Notes under the pieces: generated by a model | The model's input: the letters and a program-made list of their open reading frames with translations, nothing else | Databases searched by the model: none | What the model was told of the DNA's origin: nothing | NCBI GenBank assembly: GCA_008973525.1 | Contig: WACJ01000124.1 | Location: 2,108,001-2,172,000, forward strand | Origin: Stenopsyche tienmushanensis | Lineage: Eukaryota; Arthropoda; Insecta; Trichoptera; Stenopsychidae | DNA: 64,000 nucleotides | Direction of reading: 5' to 3' | In this document: positions 62,271 to 64,000 of the stretch, in pieces | Position numbering within the stretch: position 1 is the stretch's first letter | Layout: every line of letters begins with the position of its first letter | Program-made: the position numbers and the translations under genes

Positions 62271-64000
62271 GTATAGATATACAATCGTGCGATATATGCG
62301 GGGAATCTCTCCGTCTCTATTTCCCGAGCTGCGCTACGTCTTCTCTCTGTCTCTATTGCTGTGCTCGTTCTGAGTAGTGGAGGGGGGGATCCCAGGCCCT
62401 GGGATAGTACTCCTTTAGGGGTTAACTAGTGTAGATGCATTCCAATTAAGTGGATTTCAACGTTCACGTCAAAATTTCACATCTGAATTTGTACCTGAAC
62501 CATTTGACTTTTATATTATAAGATAGGAATAAATTTCGAAATTTCGGAGTTTTCGGATTTTAGGCGTAAATTATGTTCGATTTGTATCAGTAGTATCACT
62601 TTATATTGAAACTTAGAATTTATTTTGGTTCATTTGGATTCTTGTCAGCTTTTTGTAGCTGTGGATGTAAAATTTTTGGATCGCCATACGAATAACTATA
62701 ATGACATGCTATATCCAAAGGAATGACACATGCACGAAAAATATAATGATAATAGGTTATGGCTATCAATCATTTAATCGCAAATGTTTCGGTTGCAAAA
62801 AGAAGATGGACTACACGAAACGGAGTGTTCTCCAAACACGGAGAGCATTGTGTTGAAAATCGCGTGAGTAGAAATATTAGAGTTCTGTAATTCAGCACGA
62901 TCAAAATGGCAGGAAAACTAGCAGTTATTACCGAAACTTGGTTTCAGATAGCCATTTCGGCGGAAAATAAAATGCATTCCACCCAATAATTACATGTCTT
63001 TTATGTGTCTTTTGAATGCGACCTCTGCTTTCAATGTCAAGGGCTTATTTATGGTTATATGGTCTGAAATTGAGCAAAAATAGTATAAATCGACGTCAGC
63101 AATGTTTTCCATGTATGTGATTATTTATGAGATTTTCAGGTGTTTGCCTCGGTTGTTTGCTTAATGGATTCTACAAACACGCCAGAGGAGCTTCGCTGAT
63201 TGTATGAAAATTTACAATTAAGGGTTTTTGGTCGAGGATTTTGAACACAATAGGTTTTGTTTGTAATTATCAAGCGTGAAATGTGTAATGGTTGAAGCCT
63301 TAAAATCAGTTTCGCATTTATGTGATTAATGAAAGCTCGCAATCCACGTACATGCCACGAAAGGGATCTCTTATAATAAAAGCTCGCAGCAAAATTGTGC
63401 ACCTTCCACTTCACAATGGGAATAATAAAACTTGTCAAGTTTTCACTCCAATTGTCTTTTGCTGGGTGAACGAAGAGCCTTTTGTTCGGATGCTTCCTCA
63501 CTCTATTAAGGCTTCATTCTTCAGTCTGGAACATTCAGTACAAAGAATCTACGGCTAAATTTTGTTTACCAGTTCAATCTTACTTACAGTATAAATACAC
63601 CATATAAATACAAGATAAAATAATATCTGAAAACCATCCGAAACACATCAAATTACAAAGTTTTGCGATAAAGACTTCTGCATAACTTACTAAAATAATG
63701 TCTGAAAAGTTTCAAAATTATAATAATTAATTCGGTTTTTTTTATTACAAACTGATGTTTCTATATATTGTTTTGTAGAAATATTTTGGAACAAAATGTC
63801 TTTATTGCTTTACCGCAGGCGAAATACACACATTTCATTCAATGAGATTTTGAACATAATTATGAATTAAAACGCGATGAATGACTCAAAACTTGTATTA
63901 CAGAGTAATCCAAAATAATCCAATCGCAAACTATCATTAAAAAAATATCACAAGCTTACGTTAGTTGTTAAGTCTTGATCATTTAAATTCAATATATATT
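62271..64000. other. Non-coding stretch
   Basis: A GC-richer patch at about 62290-62420 ends in a short palindrome, ATCCCAGGCCCTGGGAT (62389-62405). Another patch lies at about 63140-63560, with opposing frames of 121 (minus) and 78 (plus) codons and no recognised domain. The remainder is AT-rich. Confidence 0.5.

Noticed and set aside
1..64000. Search for CRISPR arrays, rRNA, snRNA or operon-like gene clusters
   Set aside because: None is visible; the window is eukaryotic non-coding DNA with mobile-element relics, and no regularly spaced repeat array of the CRISPR kind is present.

Overview
This window is AT-rich animal nuclear DNA, most probably from an arthropod. No host gene can be supported in it. 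There are no operons, no ribosome-binding-site-led reading frames, no convincing tRNA, rRNA or snRNA gene, and no exon chain that I recognise. The longest open frames (about 120-150 codons) lie in locally GC-richer islands and match no protein family I know. The arthropod assignment is an inference from the mobile elements: mariner with a D,D34D-type transposase, Tc1, hAT, Tigger/pogo, a Jockey-type LINE, and short tRNA-derived repeats. Species cannot be told from what I see.

Layout. From 0-7.9 kb there is non-coding DNA with one tRNA-like SINE piece. From 7.9-10.1 kb three broken mariner transposase remnants lie on the same strand. From 11.9-12.4 kb there is a small hAT-type element with internal tandem units, followed by one end of a pogo-type element. 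A Tc1-type transposase relic lies at 15.5-16.0 kb (minus) and a hAT transposase C-terminus at 17.4-17.9 kb (minus). From 20.3-27.1 kb there is a two-copy dispersed repeat, a short hairpin MITE, a MITE with 25-base inverted ends, a 205-bp hAT MITE with an intact 8-bp target duplication, and a tRNA-derived SINE. A Tigger-type transposase relic lies at 30.1-30.9 kb (minus). A mariner with matching ends and an internal deletion lies at 34.1-35.2 kb. SINE copies and hAT ends lie at 41.3-43.5 kb. A relic of a widespread but poorly classified transposon-like protein lies at 44.5-45.3 kb (minus). A second two-copy dispersed repeat lies at 50.0 and 62.1 kb, and a Jockey-type LINE 3' half with a perfect hairpin lies at 59.0-59.9 kb.

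Between these elements lie about two dozen GC-richer islands of 150-900 bases without stable reading frames (for example 32.8-33.8, 37.6-38.5, 47.3-47.6, 48.5-49.0 and 53.2-53.6 kb). Their contrast with the AT-rich background fits a gene desert or very long intron carrying regulatory DNA, but only cross-species comparison could show that.

All protein-coding relics carry stops, frameshifts or deletions and most have lost catalytic residues, so no autonomous element is present. I found nothing that I can defend as an undescribed biological system. The best leads are the unclassified transposon-like relic at 44.5-45.3 kb, the two perfect hairpins, and the GC-rich islands.
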